Part shown: positions 1-9,293 of the stretch, one piece after another
Layout: the number at the start of each line of letters is the position of its first letter
Position numbering within the stretch: position 1 is the first letter of the stretch
Source: Chthoniobacteraceae bacterium
GTDB lineage: Bacteria; Verrucomicrobiota; Verrucomicrobiia; Chthoniobacterales; Chthoniobacteraceae
Length of the DNA: 64,000 nucleotides
Assembly (NCBI GenBank): GCA_947449735.1
Contig: CANFTB010000015.1
Coordinates: 22,107-86,106 of the forward strand
Reading direction: 5' to 3'
Notes under the pieces: model-generated
What the model was told of the DNA's origin: nothing
What the model saw: the letters and a program-made list of their open reading frames with translations, nothing else
Database searches by the model: none
Position numbers and translations under genes: made by a program

Positions 1-828
1 GTAGAGCGGCTCGTTCACTTCGGAGCGTACGATTCTGCGTTGGAAAATCTCCACCGCCCCGTGCCACTCCGCCTGGATCGCAAGTTCATGAAGGTCCAGC
101 AAACCACTCACCCGACCGTCATCCCCGAGAACTGGCAACCGATCAACACCCCGCTCCCGGGCCAGAAGCCGCGCAGACGACAGGGGCAAACTGCCGCGCA
201 CCGCCGCCGCTTGATCCAAGGGCACCATCACGTCCCGGGCCCGCATCTGCCTAAAATCCAAAACGGCCTGGATGACCGCACGCTCATCCTTGCTGATGTA
301 GCCCTGACGCTCTGACTCGAAGGTCAAATACTTGAAGTCTTCGCGCCCTCCGAAAACACGCACCTTCTTCGCAGGACGCCTCAAAAGCAGGAGCTGAACC
401 AGGCGCATTGCCCCCGACAGAAACGGTCTCAGCAGCAGGTGCACGGCATTCAAGACGTAGCTGAACGCAGCGAGCGCTCGATAAGGAAACCTTCGAAACA
501 GAGACTTGGGCAAGAGTTCCACGCCGAGCACCCAGACCGGCAGGGCGACTAGAAGTACCATCCAATAGCCACCATCGCCAAACCAGTGGGCAGCCCACTG
601 CACCCCGAGAGTGAGCGCCACAATCTGCATCAAGTTCGTGACCACCAGAACAGTCGTCAAAACACGCTCCGGATCCGCCAAAAGCTTGTGAAGCACCAGA
701 GCCGCGGGATCCCTGCTTTTCACCCGATGCCTCAAACGAATCCGGTTCAGCGAAAGAATTCCCGCCTCGATGCCCGAAAAGAAAAACGAAACCACAAGGC
801 AGCCCAGAATCTCAAAGGCGACGCGCAT
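1..828 (-). CDS. DUF21/CBS (HlyC/CorC-family) membrane protein, 3' end outside window
   Basis: 276 residues are present and the reading frame is open to the window edge. The N-terminal part is a DUF21-type transmembrane domain: a hydrophobic helix at residues about 3-25 with the family-like FFFSGIEAGILSLNRIRLR stretch, then further helices around 60-110. A CBS domain begins near residue 205 (RARDVMVPLDQ). The family is annotated as magnesium/cobalt efflux or hemolysin-like, with poorly established function. The ATG at 828 follows the stop of the upstream paralogue by one base. The last codons of that gene contain a GGAGG that can serve as ribosome binding site, so the two are probably translationally coupled. 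The C-terminal part is missing only because of the window boundary. Confidence 0.85.
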   Translation of the reverse strand, partial: MRVAFEILGCLVVSFFFSGIEAGILSLNRIRLRHRVKSRDPAALVLHKLLADPERVLTTVLVVTNLMQIVALTLGVQWAAHWFGDGGYWMVLLVALPVWVLGVELLPKSLFRRFPYRALAAFSYVLNAVHLLLRPFLSGAMRLVQLLLLRRPAKKVRVFGGREDFKYLTFESERQGYISKDERAVIQAVLDFRQMRARDVMVPLDQAAAVRGSLPLSSARLLARERGVDRLPVLGDDGRVSGLLDLHELAIQAEWHGAVEIFQRRIVRSEVNEPLY

Positions 829-829
829 T

Positions 830-2095
830 TTATCCGCCTCCTTTCATAGAGCCCAGGTTCAAGCGCTCCACAAGCACCTCCTCGACCCTCTTACGGGAAG
901 TCCGCCGAACCGTGATTTTAATCGACTCAAACTCAAAGGCAGCCCCCAGTCGGGGCAATGCGCCGGAAAGGTTAAAAACCAACCCGCCGACGGTGTCGAT
1001 GCCATCGCAGGCCACCTCGACTCCCATGGCCTCCGAAACATCCTCCAGTCGTGCACCGCCGCTCGCCACGATCCTGCCATCCCCCAACGACTCAAGATAA
1101 AGCTCCCTCGCCCCCCCGGGGAGGGCTTCTGAGAGCACCTCCTCCACCAAGTCCGCGCGGGTAATGATCCCTTCCGTCCCGCCATGTTCGTCGACCACGA
1201 TCGCCAACCCCTGAGGACGCATTAAAAAAGACCGCAGCAGGTCGAGGGCCCGCATGGTCTCGGGCACGAAAGACGGCGGCACCAGCATCTCCGTGTAGTG
1301 CACCCCGCTGGATTCCAGAAAAACGCGAGTATCCAACACCCCGAGAATATCGTCCGGCGTCGCCCCATAAACCGGAACACGCCTGTATCTGCAGGCACGC
1401 AAGCGTTCCACAATCTCCTCAGAGCTCAGATCGTCCGGCAGCCAAAGAGCGTCGACGCGGGGAGTCATGCAGTCCCGTACCGTACGTTCCCGCAAGTGGA
1501 TGATTTCCTGAATAATTGCCGACTCCACCGGATGCAGCGCCCCTTCCTCCGCTCCGATTTCGACCAGCGTCTCCATCTCACTTTGGTCGAGCAAATGGCC
1601 CTTAGCCGCCGTCACGGGGAGCACTTTTTCAGCGAAACGATCGGAGAACCTCTGCATCCAACTCAAAGGCTCTTCCAACCACTGTAGCAAGGGCTCAAGA
1701 ATGAGCACTGCCGGACGCACCATGCGGTATGGATGAGAGAGAGCGGCCACTTTTGGCAGCAAATCGCACACAAAAACAACCACCCCCAGCAGTAAAAGCT
1801 CGCTGCCCCAGAAGGACAGCAACGGAAACAAGCCGCTCCGTAAAAAGTAGAGGCAAACCAACACCAGGGGGACATTCAGAAGCACCTCGCCTAAAACCAG
1901 AATTCCCAGCAGCCTCCTCGGGTTTCGCAGGATCCTTAAGAGCGCCTTGGCGTGCCTTGCCTTTCCGCGGCGCAAACGCTCCAAATCATGGTTTTGAAAC
2001 GAGAACAGAGCCGTCTCCATCGCAGAGAACAGAGCCGACCCCAGTGCCAGCAAACCAGCCCCAATACCCAGCACCCAAATCAACGCAATGCTCAT
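830..2095 (-). CDS. HlyC/CorC-family protein: DUF21, CBS pair and CorC_HlyC domain
   Basis: 421 residues in the canonical family layout. A DUF21 membrane domain spans about residues 1-175, with hydrophobic helices near 3-25, 62-85 and 92-117. A CBS pair covers about 200-320 (RTVRDCMTPR near its start and GLAIVVDEHGGTEGIIT near its end). A CorC_HlyC C-terminal domain covers about 335-415. Such proteins sit in the inner membrane, and CBS domains usually sense adenylates or ions. Transport of Mg/Co or other cations is proposed for some members, but the substrate cannot be read from sequence. It is the first gene of a two-gene unit with a paralogue starting one base after its stop. No good Shine-Dalgarno is visible before the ATG. 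Confidence 0.88.
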   Translation of the reverse strand: MSIALIWVLGIGAGLLALGSALFSAMETALFSFQNHDLERLRRGKARHAKALLRILRNPRRLLGILVLGEVLLNVPLVLVCLYFLRSGLFPLLSFWGSELLLLGVVVFVCDLLPKVAALSHPYRMVRPAVLILEPLLQWLEEPLSWMQRFSDRFAEKVLPVTAAKGHLLDQSEMETLVEIGAEEGALHPVESAIIQEIIHLRERTVRDCMTPRVDALWLPDDLSSEEIVERLRACRYRRVPVYGATPDDILGVLDTRVFLESSGVHYTEMLVPPSFVPETMRALDLLRSFLMRPQGLAIVVDEHGGTEGIITRADLVEEVLSEALPGGARELYLESLGDGRIVASGGARLEDVSEAMGVEVACDGIDTVGGLVFNLSGALPRLGAAFEFESIKITVRRTSRKRVEEVLVERLNLGSMKGGG

Positions 2096-2262
2096 ACCGG
2101 GATCACGCCAACCGGAAAACCAACCCAGCCACGCGTGAAAAGCGAAATCCCCGGCTCCTGTGCCATATCTGAATAGCCAAAAGAAAAACGAAGCATTCGA
2201 AAAAATTTAGGCCGCCAAGGTTTCAACTTCCCCTAGGTTAAATAGACCGAGCACCAGAGCGA

Positions 2263-2715
2263 ATGAAAAAAAACGACAGATTGGAGACCTGGCTCGATGA
2301 CTGGGACGACAGATCTCACTCCCCGTGGCCACGTGAATACCGCGCCTTCTTTGCACGCTTCAACCAAGGCGACTACTACGAGGCCCACGACGTACTGGAG
2401 CATCTCTGGCTGCGCTGCACAGACTCCAACCGCAGCTTTTTTCAGGCGCTCATCCAGTTCGCCGGCGCATTCGTCCACTTTAAAAAGCATGCCCTCCATC
2501 CGGACCACCCGACACATTCACGGCGCATCCCCCCGGGATGCCGTCTTTTGGATCTGACCGCCAAACGGCTCCATTGCTTCCCAAGCCCGCACATGGGGAT
2601 CGCCCCCTCAGAAGTCATCGCAATGTGCGAACTCTGGAAAAACAGAGCACAACCCGGACTCAGCCCCCTCATTGAATTTCCGCCGCCCCGACTTTCAGAA
2701 CCGCAACACCACTGA
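2263..2715 (+). CDS. DUF309 domain protein
   Basis: 150 residues. The central segment at about 30-75 (FNQGDYYEAHDVLEHLWL, then FFQALIQFAGAFVHFKK) matches the helical DUF309 signature, in which a conserved E/H pair in EAHDVLE is typical. The molecular function of DUF309 is unknown. The gene stands alone on the plus strand between the minus-strand CorC-like gene, with which it is divergent, and clpC, with which it is convergent. The ATG at 2263 was chosen because the conserved region begins about 30 residues later, as usual. The C-terminal 30 residues are Pro-rich and not conserved-looking. Confidence 0.75.
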   Translation: MKKNDRLETWLDDWDDRSHSPWPREYRAFFARFNQGDYYEAHDVLEHLWLRCTDSNRSFFQALIQFAGAFVHFKKHALHPDHPTHSRRIPPGCRLLDLTAKRLHCFPSPHMGIAPSEVIAMCELWKNRAQPGLSPLIEFPPPRLSEPQHH

Positions 2716-2835
2716 CGAACCACCCGCAGTACCAAGCAGTACCAAGCGCCCAAAAATGAGCGTCCGCCTCCACGGTGCGCGGCAGGGGGGAGATGCTCCC
2801 CCTCAACCGCAAACCCTGCAACCTTCCCTGAAACG

Positions 2836-5346
2836 TTAAACCGCCTCGGTTGCCTCGGCCTTCTCCCCCTCGGCAGAATCTTGCGGCACCTTGAACGTCA
2901 GCTTCCCCTCCGCCTCGCCAACCTTGACCGTGTCACCGGCCTTGATGTTGCCGCGCAAGAGCTCCTCGGCCATCGGATCCTCGAGGTAACGCTCCACCGC
3001 GCGCCGCATCGGCCGCGCACCGTAGTCGGGATCGTATCCCTTCTCCGCAAGGAACGCCTTCGCCGCATCGTCCAACTCGATCGCAATCTCCTTCGCCTTG
3101 ATCCGGTCCAGAACCTTCGTGATTTCAAGGTCTACAATCCGCATCAACTCGGTCTTCGCAAGCGGATGGAAAACAATCAGGTCATCCAGCCGGTTGATGA
3201 ACTCCGGCTTGAGCACCTTCTTGGCCTCCTCCAAAATCTTGTCCCGCATCACTTCGTACTTCGTCTCGTCCCGCTGCGAACTTCCAAAGCCCATCACCCC
3301 CTGCTTCTTCATCAGTTCAGCCCCAATGTTCGAGGTGAGGATGATGATCGTGTTCCGGAAATCGATCTTCCGTCCGAGCGAATCCGTCAGCTTCCCCTCC
3401 TCGAGGATCTGTAACAGGAGGTGCATCACGTCTGGATGCGCCTTTTCAATTTCATCGAACAGAATCACCGAGTACGGCCTGCGGCGCACCGCCTCCGAAA
3501 GCTGGCCGCCCTCCTCGTGCCCGACATATCCGGGAGGCGACCCGATCAGACGCGAGGACGTGAACTTCTCCATGTACTCGGACATGTCGATCTGGATCAA
3601 CGAATCCCTGTCCCCGAAGATGAACTCAGCCAGGCACTGCGTCAGGAAGGTCTTCCCAACACCCGTCGGCCCCAAAAAGATGAAGGATCCAATCGGCCGG
3701 CGCGGGTCCTTGAGATCCGCCCTTGAACGCCGCAGGGCTTTCGAAATCGCGGTCACCGCCTCGTCCTGTCCGATCACCTTCCCGCGCAACTCCTCCTCCA
3801 TGCGCAGCAGCTTCGCCGTCTCCGCCTGTTCCATGCGGCTCAGGGGCACGCCGGTCCACTTCGAGACGACGTTCATGATGTCATCCTCCGTGACGACCAC
3901 TTCCTTCTCCTCCCGCTGTTCCCTCCACTGGGTCAGGATCGCCTCGAGCTTCTCCTTCGCCTGCTTCTCCGTATCCCGGAGGGCAGCCGCCTTTTCAAAA
4001 TCCTGCGCCTTGATCGACGCCTCCTTCTGGCCGCGGATCTCTTCGATCTCTTTCTCGACGTCCTTCACATCCGGCGGGCGCGTCATGGAGGCGATCCGGG
4101 CACGGGCACCCGCCTCGTCCATAATGTCGATCGCCTTGTCCGGGAGAAAGCGGCCCGTCAAGTAACGGTCGGACAGCTTGGCGGCGCCCACCAGGGCCTC
4201 CTCCGTGTAACGGGCCTTGTGGTGGGCCTCGTACTTGCTACGCAGTCCTTTCAAAATCAAAATGGTCTGGTCGACGGTCGGAGCCTCCACCTTGACCTGC
4301 TGGAAGCGGCGTTCGAGGGCCGCGTCCTTCTCGATGTACTTGCGGTACTCGTTGAGCGTCGTGGCGCCCACGCACTGCAACTCACCACGGCTCAACGCCG
4401 GCTTGATGATATTGGAAGCGTCCATGGCCCCCTCGGCGGAACCGGCGCCCACGATCGTGTGCAGCTCGTCGATAAACAGGATCACGTTCCGCGTCCGGCG
4501 GATCTCGTCCATCACCGCCTTGATGCGCTCCTCAAACTGACCGCGGTACTTGGTGCCGGCCACCATCAGCGCCAGATCGAGCGTGATCACCTTCTTGTCC
4601 CTCAGCAACTCGGGCACGTTGCCCTGGGCGATCTCCTGCGCCAGTCCCTCCACGATCGCCGTCTTGCCGACGCCCGCCTCGCCGATGAGCACCGGGTTGT
4701 TCTTGGTGCGGCGGCAGAGCACCTGGATGACGCGCTCGATCTCGCTTTCGCGGCCGATCACCGGGTCGATCTCGCCCTTCCGGGCGATCTCCGTCAGGTC
4801 GCGCCCGAAAGCCTTGAGCGCCGGTGTCTTGGAATCCTTCTTGGCCCCGCCCGCAGCGGCGGGCTCGGGCTGGGAGGAAGACTCGGACTCGCCCTCGGAC
4901 GGGGTGAAGTTCGGGTCGAGCTCCTTCAAAATTTCATTACGGGTGCGCTCGATGTCCACCTCGAGGTTCTTAAGAACCCGGGCGGCGACCCCTTCTCCCT
5001 CGCGCAACAACCCGAGGAGGATATGCTCCGTCCCGACATACGAGTGGTTCAGCGACTTGGCCTCCTTGCCTGCGAGCGCCAGCACTTTCTTGACCCGAGG
5101 CGTGTAGGGAATGTTGCCCACCATCTTGGTTTCCGGGCCGGACCCCACCTGCTTTTCCACCTCACTGCGGACGGTCTCCAGATCGAGCCCCATCTTCTGA
5201 AGAACGTTCACGGCAACCCCCTGACCCAGCTTGATCAGGCCGAGTAAAAGGTGCTCCGTGCCCACGTAGTTGTGGTTGAAGCGGTCCGCTTCCTTTCGGG
5301 CGAGGGCCAGAACCTGCTGAGCGCGGGGAGTAAAGTTGTTCATCAT
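2836..5346 (-). CDS. clpC: ATP-dependent Clp protease ATP-binding subunit ClpC
   Basis: About 836 residues with the full ClpC architecture: two Clp_N repeats (about 5-145), AAA-1 (Walker A GEAGVGKT near 222, Walker [10 protein letters not shown]), a UVR/middle domain (about 430-470), AAA-2 (Walker A GPTGVGKT, Walker [12 protein letters not shown]) and a D2-small domain. A VMGFGSS loop late in AAA-2 corresponds to the ClpP-docking loop. It is a cytosolic unfoldase that feeds ClpP and works in protein quality control; clpP is not in this window. The frame is open for 45 codons further upstream, but a promoter-like TTGCGC/TACAAT pair lies inside that stretch and Clp proteins begin at [10 protein letters not shown] therefore start at one of the two tandem ATGs at 5346/5343. 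The tail after AAA-2 is acidic and Glu/Ala-rich. Confidence 0.96.
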   Translation of the reverse strand: MMNNFTPRAQQVLALARKEADRFNHNYVGTEHLLLGLIKLGQGVAVNVLQKMGLDLETVRSEVEKQVGSGPETKMVGNIPYTPRVKKVLALAGKEAKSLNHSYVGTEHILLGLLREGEGVAARVLKNLEVDIERTRNEILKELDPNFTPSEGESESSSQPEPAAAGGAKKDSKTPALKAFGRDLTEIARKGEIDPVIGRESEIERVIQVLCRRTKNNPVLIGEAGVGKTAIVEGLAQEIAQGNVPELLRDKKVITLDLALMVAGTKYRGQFEERIKAVMDEIRRTRNVILFIDELHTIVGAGSAEGAMDASNIIKPALSRGELQCVGATTLNEYRKYIEKDAALERRFQQVKVEAPTVDQTILILKGLRSKYEAHHKARYTEEALVGAAKLSDRYLTGRFLPDKAIDIMDEAGARARIASMTRPPDVKDVEKEIEEIRGQKEASIKAQDFEKAAALRDTEKQAKEKLEAILTQWREQREEKEVVVTEDDIMNVVSKWTGVPLSRMEQAETAKLLRMEEELRGKVIGQDEAVTAISKALRRSRADLKDPRRPIGSFIFLGPTGVGKTFLTQCLAEFIFGDRDSLIQIDMSEYMEKFTSSRLIGSPPGYVGHEEGGQLSEAVRRRPYSVILFDEIEKAHPDVMHLLLQILEEGKLTDSLGRKIDFRNTIIILTSNIGAELMKKQGVMGFGSSQRDETKYEVMRDKILEEAKKVLKPEFINRLDDLIVFHPLAKTELMRIVDLEITKVLDRIKAKEIAIELDDAAKAFLAEKGYDPDYGARPMRRAVERYLEDPMAEELLRGNIKAGDTVKVGEAEGKLTFKVPQDSAEGEKAEATEAV

Positions 5347-5378
5347 AGGACTCGGATCTTTGTGGAACCCGTTTTCAA

Positions 5379-5398
5379 AACCGCGGGCAACCGCGGTT
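5379..5398 (-). promoter_or_regulatory. GC-rich hairpin in the clpC leader
   Basis: Perfect 8-bp inverted repeat AACCGCGG / CCGCGGTT separated by 4 nt, about 33 nt upstream of the clpC start. In the clpC orientation it is followed directly by a short T run (TTTTG), so it resembles a weak attenuator or a translational control hairpin. Function is inferred only from position and symmetry. Confidence 0.4.
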
Positions 5399-5419
5399 CC
5401 GCCAAGGGCTCTCAAGAAC

Positions 5420-5447
5420 ATTGTACCACCCCACCCCTCGGCGCAAG
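5420..5447 (-). promoter_or_regulatory. Putative sigma-70 promoter of clpC
   Basis: On the minus strand a TACAAT -10-like hexamer (5425-5420) lies 15-16 nt downstream of CTTGCGC, which supplies a -35-like TTGCGC or CTTGCG. It is placed about 75 nt before the chosen clpC start, with the leader hairpin between them. The spacing is slightly short, so this is a suggestion only. It argues against the longer N-terminal extension of the clpC frame. Confidence 0.35.
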
Positions 5448-5617
5448 GGAGAGAAGCAGCACTTTTCAAAATTTGCGCCACAGCGGCCCCACCGGCAACT
5501 CCAAGGCCCCAAAGAATGCCCGTTCAGAAGAAACACCCCCGAAAAACCGCCTCCCCTCAGCGCTCGCAGCCGCCAGACCAGCGCGGACTACCGGGGAAAT
5601 CCACCCCCGGAAACGTC

Positions 5618-6394
5618 TCAGCGGGTGATCCCCCTCTGACTCGACTCCAAAAACTCGATCAAAAAAACCCTCTCGGGCGTCGCTCCAGCCTCGGCATGCA
5701 TCCGCTCAAGCGCCTGCTGCAAGTTCAGGTCGCTGCGATACAGCACCCGGTAGGCCTCCTTCAGCTCCCTGAGCACCTCAGGCCCGAAGCCGTGCCGCTC
5801 CAAACCCACCTTGTTCAAGCCCCGGATCTCCGCCGGATTACCGTCGGCAATCATGTACGGAGGAACATCCTGCACAATTTTGGAGCACCCCCCGGTGATG
5901 GCGTGCGCCCCGATCCTGCAAAACTGGTGGATCGCAGTCAGGCCCCCGATGATGGCGTGGTTCCCGACCTGGACGTGCCCGGCTATCGTTCCGTTGTTTG
6001 AAAAAATGACCCGGTCCCCGACCGTGCAATCGTGGGCGACATGGCTGTAGGCCAGAAAATTGCCCCCGCTTCCGATCCGGGTCGCGGCCCCGGGGGAGGT
6101 CCCCCGGTTGACTGTGACGAACTCCCGGAACGTGTTGCCGTCCCCCACCTCGAGGTACGTGGGCTCTCCAGCGTACTTCAGGTCTTGAGTCTGCTGCCCT
6201 AGCGAACAAAAGGGGTAAAACCGGTTGGAGGCGCCAAACGTGGACGGCCCCTGAAGGGTGACGTGGCTTTGCAGCACGTTGCCAGCGCCCAGAACCACCC
6301 CCGCGCCGAGCACGCAGTAAGGCCCAATTTCGCACCCGTCCCCGAGAACCACCGAGGGGTCGACAACCGCTGTTGGATGAATTTTCGCGCTCAC
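5618..6394 (-). CDS. lpxA: Acyl-ACP--UDP-N-acetylglucosamine O-acyltransferase LpxA
   Basis: 258 residues, the usual LpxA length. The enzyme transfers a 3-hydroxyacyl chain from ACP to UDP-GlcNAc in the first step of lipid A synthesis in the cytosol. The sequence shows left-handed beta-helix hexapeptide repeats from residue 5 (IHPTAVVDPSVVLGDGCEIG), the conserved NTFREFVTVNRGT region, a catalytic-His region (AYSHVAHDCTVGD) and HAIIGGLTAIHQFCRIG, with a helical C-terminal domain from about 190. The start is a GTG that overlaps the stop of lpxC-fabZ by 4 nt (GTGA), implying translational coupling. It shows the organism makes lipid A. Confidence 0.95.
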   Translation of the reverse strand: MSAKIHPTAVVDPSVVLGDGCEIGPYCVLGAGVVLGAGNVLQSHVTLQGPSTFGASNRFYPFCSLGQQTQDLKYAGEPTYLEVGDGNTFREFVTVNRGTSPGAATRIGSGGNFLAYSHVAHDCTVGDRVIFSNNGTIAGHVQVGNHAIIGGLTAIHQFCRIGAHAITGGCSKIVQDVPPYMIADGNPAEIRGLNKVGLERHGFGPEVLRELKEAYRVLYRSDLNLQQALERMHAEAGATPERVFLIEFLESSQRGITR

Positions 6395-7701
6395 CGGTCC
6401 ACAAGTCCAAACATCAATTCCGCCTCCGAGACCACCTCCTGGTTCACCAGGCAGCGCCCTTTGGCCTTGGCAATATTGCGCTTCTGCTGGACCAGTTCCA
6501 CCTCAATAAAAAGAGTATCGCCCGGGACCACCGGCTTCCGGAACTTCACCGCATCAGCGCTCATGAAATACCCGATCCGCCCCGCTCTGCCGGGCTTGTT
6601 GAGCATCAGAATGCTGCCGACCTGCGCCATCGCCTCCAGTTGCAGAACACCCGGCATGATCGGCTGGCCAGGGAAGTGCCCCTGAAAAAACGGTTCGTTA
6701 ATGGTCACGGACTTCACCCCGGTGCACTGGGTTTCCCCCCCAAAGCTGACCACGCGGTCCACCATGAGGAACGGGTAGCGGTGCGGCAGCAGCTTCATCA
6801 CGTCGTTGATGTCCATCACCGATCCCCCCTTCGGGGTGACCGCCGGAGGAACCATCGCCATGGCCTTCGCAAACTGCTTTGCAACCGCCCGGGTCAGCTC
6901 GGCGTTCGGCCCGTGGCCGGGCTTCACCGCGATGATGTGTCCCTTGATGAAACGGCCGAAAAGCGCCAGGTCCCCGATGATGTCCAGAACCTTGTGCCGG
7001 ACGAACTCGTCTTCAAAACGCATCGGCTCGCGGCTCAAAAGGGAGTCCCCCTTTACCACGACGGCGTTCTCCAGGCTGCCGCCCTTGATCAGCCCCTTGT
7101 CCAGAAGCGGTTTTACGTCCTCGTAAAAAACGAAGGTGCGCGCAGGTGCGATTTCCTTCGCGTAGATTTCGGGAGTGATCTCGGTGGAGTAATACTGGGT
7201 GAAGCGTCCGTCCGGGCCGACGTTGGTGCAGGAGATCCGGAACCCGTTGTAGGGCAGAAGCGTCATGAGCGAACCGCCCGGGGTTTCCACGTGGATGGGT
7301 TCGGAGAGCTCGAAAACGGGGCGGTGCACGTCCTGGGCGACGACCCCGGCCTGCTGGATGAGCTCGACGTAGGGGGCGGCGCTGCCGTCCCCGATCGGCG
7401 GCTCGTTGGCGTCCATTTCGATGAGCGCATTGTCCACTCCCATGCCGGCAAGGGCGGAGAGGATGTGCTCCACCGTGTGCACCTTGATGCTGCCTTCGCC
7501 GATGGTTGTGGAGCGTTCGACCGTCTTGACCAGGGCGATGGAGGCGTCGATGACGGGCTGTTCGGGGAGATCGAGGCGCCGGAACTTCCGGCCATGGCCG
7601 GGAGGAGCCGGGCGGACAGTGAGGGTCACCTTCTCGCCGGTGTGCAGAGAGGAGCCACTCAGCGAGGCGCTGGAAGCAAGGGTGTGTTGGAATGTCGTCA
7701 T
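6391..7701 (-). CDS. lpxC-fabZ: Bifunctional UDP-3-O-acyl-GlcNAc deacetylase / 3-hydroxyacyl-ACP dehydratase (LpxC-FabZ fusion)
   Basis: 436 residues in two parts. Residues about 1-290 are LpxC, the zinc deacetylase of the committed lipid A step: the zinc ligand region HTVEHILSALAGMG, the DGSAAPYVELI loop, HKVLDIIGDL with the second His and the Asp, and GHGPNAEL with the general-base His region. Residues about 298-436 are FabZ: LLPHRYPFLMVDRV with the active-site His and GHFPGQPIMPGVLQLEAM with the catalytic Glu. Fusion of these two enzymes is known from Bacteroidetes and other lineages and places hydroxyacyl-ACP consumption by lipid A and fatty acid synthesis on one polypeptide. It precedes lpxA with a 4-nt overlap and is divergent from glgA. 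Confidence 0.95.
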   Translation of the reverse strand: MTTFQHTLASSASLSGSSLHTGEKVTLTVRPAPPGHGRKFRRLDLPEQPVIDASIALVKTVERSTTIGEGSIKVHTVEHILSALAGMGVDNALIEMDANEPPIGDGSAAPYVELIQQAGVVAQDVHRPVFELSEPIHVETPGGSLMTLLPYNGFRISCTNVGPDGRFTQYYSTEITPEIYAKEIAPARTFVFYEDVKPLLDKGLIKGGSLENAVVVKGDSLLSREPMRFEDEFVRHKVLDIIGDLALFGRFIKGHIIAVKPGHGPNAELTRAVAKQFAKAMAMVPPAVTPKGGSVMDINDVMKLLPHRYPFLMVDRVVSFGGETQCTGVKSVTINEPFFQGHFPGQPIMPGVLQLEAMAQVGSILMLNKPGRAGRIGYFMSADAVKFRKPVVPGDTLFIEVELVQQKRNIAKAKGRCLVNQEVVSEAELMFGLVDR

Positions 7702-7831
7702 CGCAGGCGGGCGTTATGAAGAATGTCGGGGCGTGGGACAAGCGCTCTTCGCCTCCAAAACACATTCGAGGGCCGTTTTCTGAAATAACCGGTTGCGATG
7801 CGGGAGGCGCTGTGGTGCAAATGCGGGTGCT

Positions 7832-9265
7832 ATGACGATACTGTTTGCGGCCAGCGAGGTGGCTCCGGATGCTTGCACCGGGGGACTGGGGGAGGTTCTT
7901 GCCGCCCTGCCCCGTTACATGGCCGAGCAAGGCCACGAAACGGCGGTGATCCTGCCGGGCTATCCAGCTCTTATGGAGGGAGCTACGGCCCTTGAAGTCA
8001 AGTTCAGCCTAGCCGTTGGAGACTCGCTCCAACCGGTGACGATATTTGAGCGCACCCAACCGGACGGCACTCAAGTGCTTCTCATCCACAACGACGCCCT
8101 TTTCGGACGACCGGGCATCTACGGGGATGCAGGAGCCCCTTACGACGACAATGCGCTGCGTTTCACATTTTTCTCTAGAGCTGTAGTCGAACTCGCCAAA
8201 CGTCTCGACCCCCAACCGGACATCCTGCACCTCCACGACTGGCAAACCGCCCTGGTGCCGGTCCTCGTACGCGAACAGCAGCTTCGCTTTAAAACGGTTC
8301 TCACCCTCCACAACCTCAGTTTTCAGGGAAGCTTCCCTCCATCCAATTTCGCTTTTACGAACCTGCCGGCACACTGGATGACCCCCATGGGACTGGAGTT
8401 CTACGGTGCCATGAACCTGCTGAAGGGGGGAATCTTACACGCCGACCTGCTGACCACAGTAAGCGAGACCTACCGTCGTCAAATCCTGACCCCTGAGGGA
8501 GGGTGCGGTCTGCACTCCATCCTGCAGAGCAGAGAGGCGCAACTCCACGCGGTACCCAACGGCGTCGATCCCCTGCGCTGGTCCCCCGAACTGAGTGCTT
8601 CGCTGGACGCACCATTTTCAGCAGCGCAGCCCCAAGGCAAAACGATCTGCCGGGCGGCCCTCGTTTCGGAGCTCAACTTGGGCCCCACTCCCTCGGGGCC
8701 TGTGTTTGCAATGATGGGCCGCCTGGCCGACCAGAAAGGGTTCGACCTGCTGCTCCCTCTTCTTCCGAGACTCTGCGCGGCCGACGTACGCGTCATTATC
8801 GCCGGAGATGGCGACCCCGCCCTGAGTAGGGATTTACTGACGGCTTGCAGGCAACACCCGCAGAAGCTGGCGTACCTTCCAGTCTGGGATCAGAATTTCC
8901 CACAACGTTTGCTGGCCGGCGCCGACTTTCTACTCGTTCCCTCCCATTTTGAACCCTGCGGTCTCGCCGCGCTTCAGGGACTGGCTTGCGGTGCCGTTCC
9001 CATCGCGCACGCGACCGGCGGCCTGATGGAAAACCTGCGTGATTTTGACCCTTCATCCGGCGCAGGAAACGCACTTTTGTACCATGAGGACTCAGTTCAG
9101 GCGCTCTGGGATGCCATTTCGAGGGCGCATTCCCTTTTCGAACAACGAAACACTTGGGAGCGCCTTGTGCAAAACGCCCTGAAATCCGAGTTTTCTTGGG
9201 AGACGTCGGCGGCAAGGCTTAATACGCTCTACTTCAGGCTCGAAAGCGCGCCCCCCGCCCGCTAG
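7832..9265 (+). CDS. glgA: Glycogen/starch synthase-like glycosyltransferase (GT5) with altered KTGGL motif
   Basis: 477 residues, the usual GlgA length. GT5 enzymes elongate alpha-1,4-glucan from ADP-glucose in the cytosol. Visible are the GT5 N-terminal domain (FAASEVAP... GGLGEVLAALP), HLHDWQTALVP, LTLHNLSFQG, VPNGVDPLRW, the GT-B C-domain MMGRLADQKGFDLL and the donor-site VPSHFEPCGLAALQGLACG followed by ATGGLMENL. The N-terminal Lys of the usual KTGGL donor-binding motif is Cys here (residues about 13-17, CTGGL). The ATG at 7832 was chosen over an upstream in-frame TTG (7793) because the conserved first strand starts there. It is the first plus-strand gene after the divergent lpxC-fabZ. 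No other glycogen genes are nearby. Confidence 0.88.
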   Translation: MTILFAASEVAPDACTGGLGEVLAALPRYMAEQGHETAVILPGYPALMEGATALEVKFSLAVGDSLQPVTIFERTQPDGTQVLLIHNDALFGRPGIYGDAGAPYDDNALRFTFFSRAVVELAKRLDPQPDILHLHDWQTALVPVLVREQQLRFKTVLTLHNLSFQGSFPPSNFAFTNLPAHWMTPMGLEFYGAMNLLKGGILHADLLTTVSETYRRQILTPEGGCGLHSILQSREAQLHAVPNGVDPLRWSPELSASLDAPFSAAQPQGKTICRAALVSELNLGPTPSGPVFAMMGRLADQKGFDLLLPLLPRLCAADVRVIIAGDGDPALSRDLLTACRQHPQKLAYLPVWDQNFPQRLLAGADFLLVPSHFEPCGLAALQGLACGAVPIAHATGGLMENLRDFDPSSGAGNALLYHEDSVQALWDAISRAHSLFEQRNTWERLVQNALKSEFSWETSAARLNTLYFRLESAPPAR

Positions 9266-9293
9266 CCTCCAGTGGCAGAGCAACCGCACCGCC

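Noticed and set aside
2789..2813. Hairpin-like AGGGGGGAG / CTCCCCCT after clpC
   Set aside because: Imperfect arms, very short loop and no T run on either strand; not convincing as a terminator.
5347..5481. 45-codon N-terminal extension of ClpC
   Set aside because: It would contain the promoter-like element and the leader hairpin, and Clp proteins begin at the NNFTPRAQ segment.
6373..7719. Plus-strand frame of 448 codons opposite lpxC-fabZ
   Set aside because: Shadow of a conserved gene with no recognisable domain.
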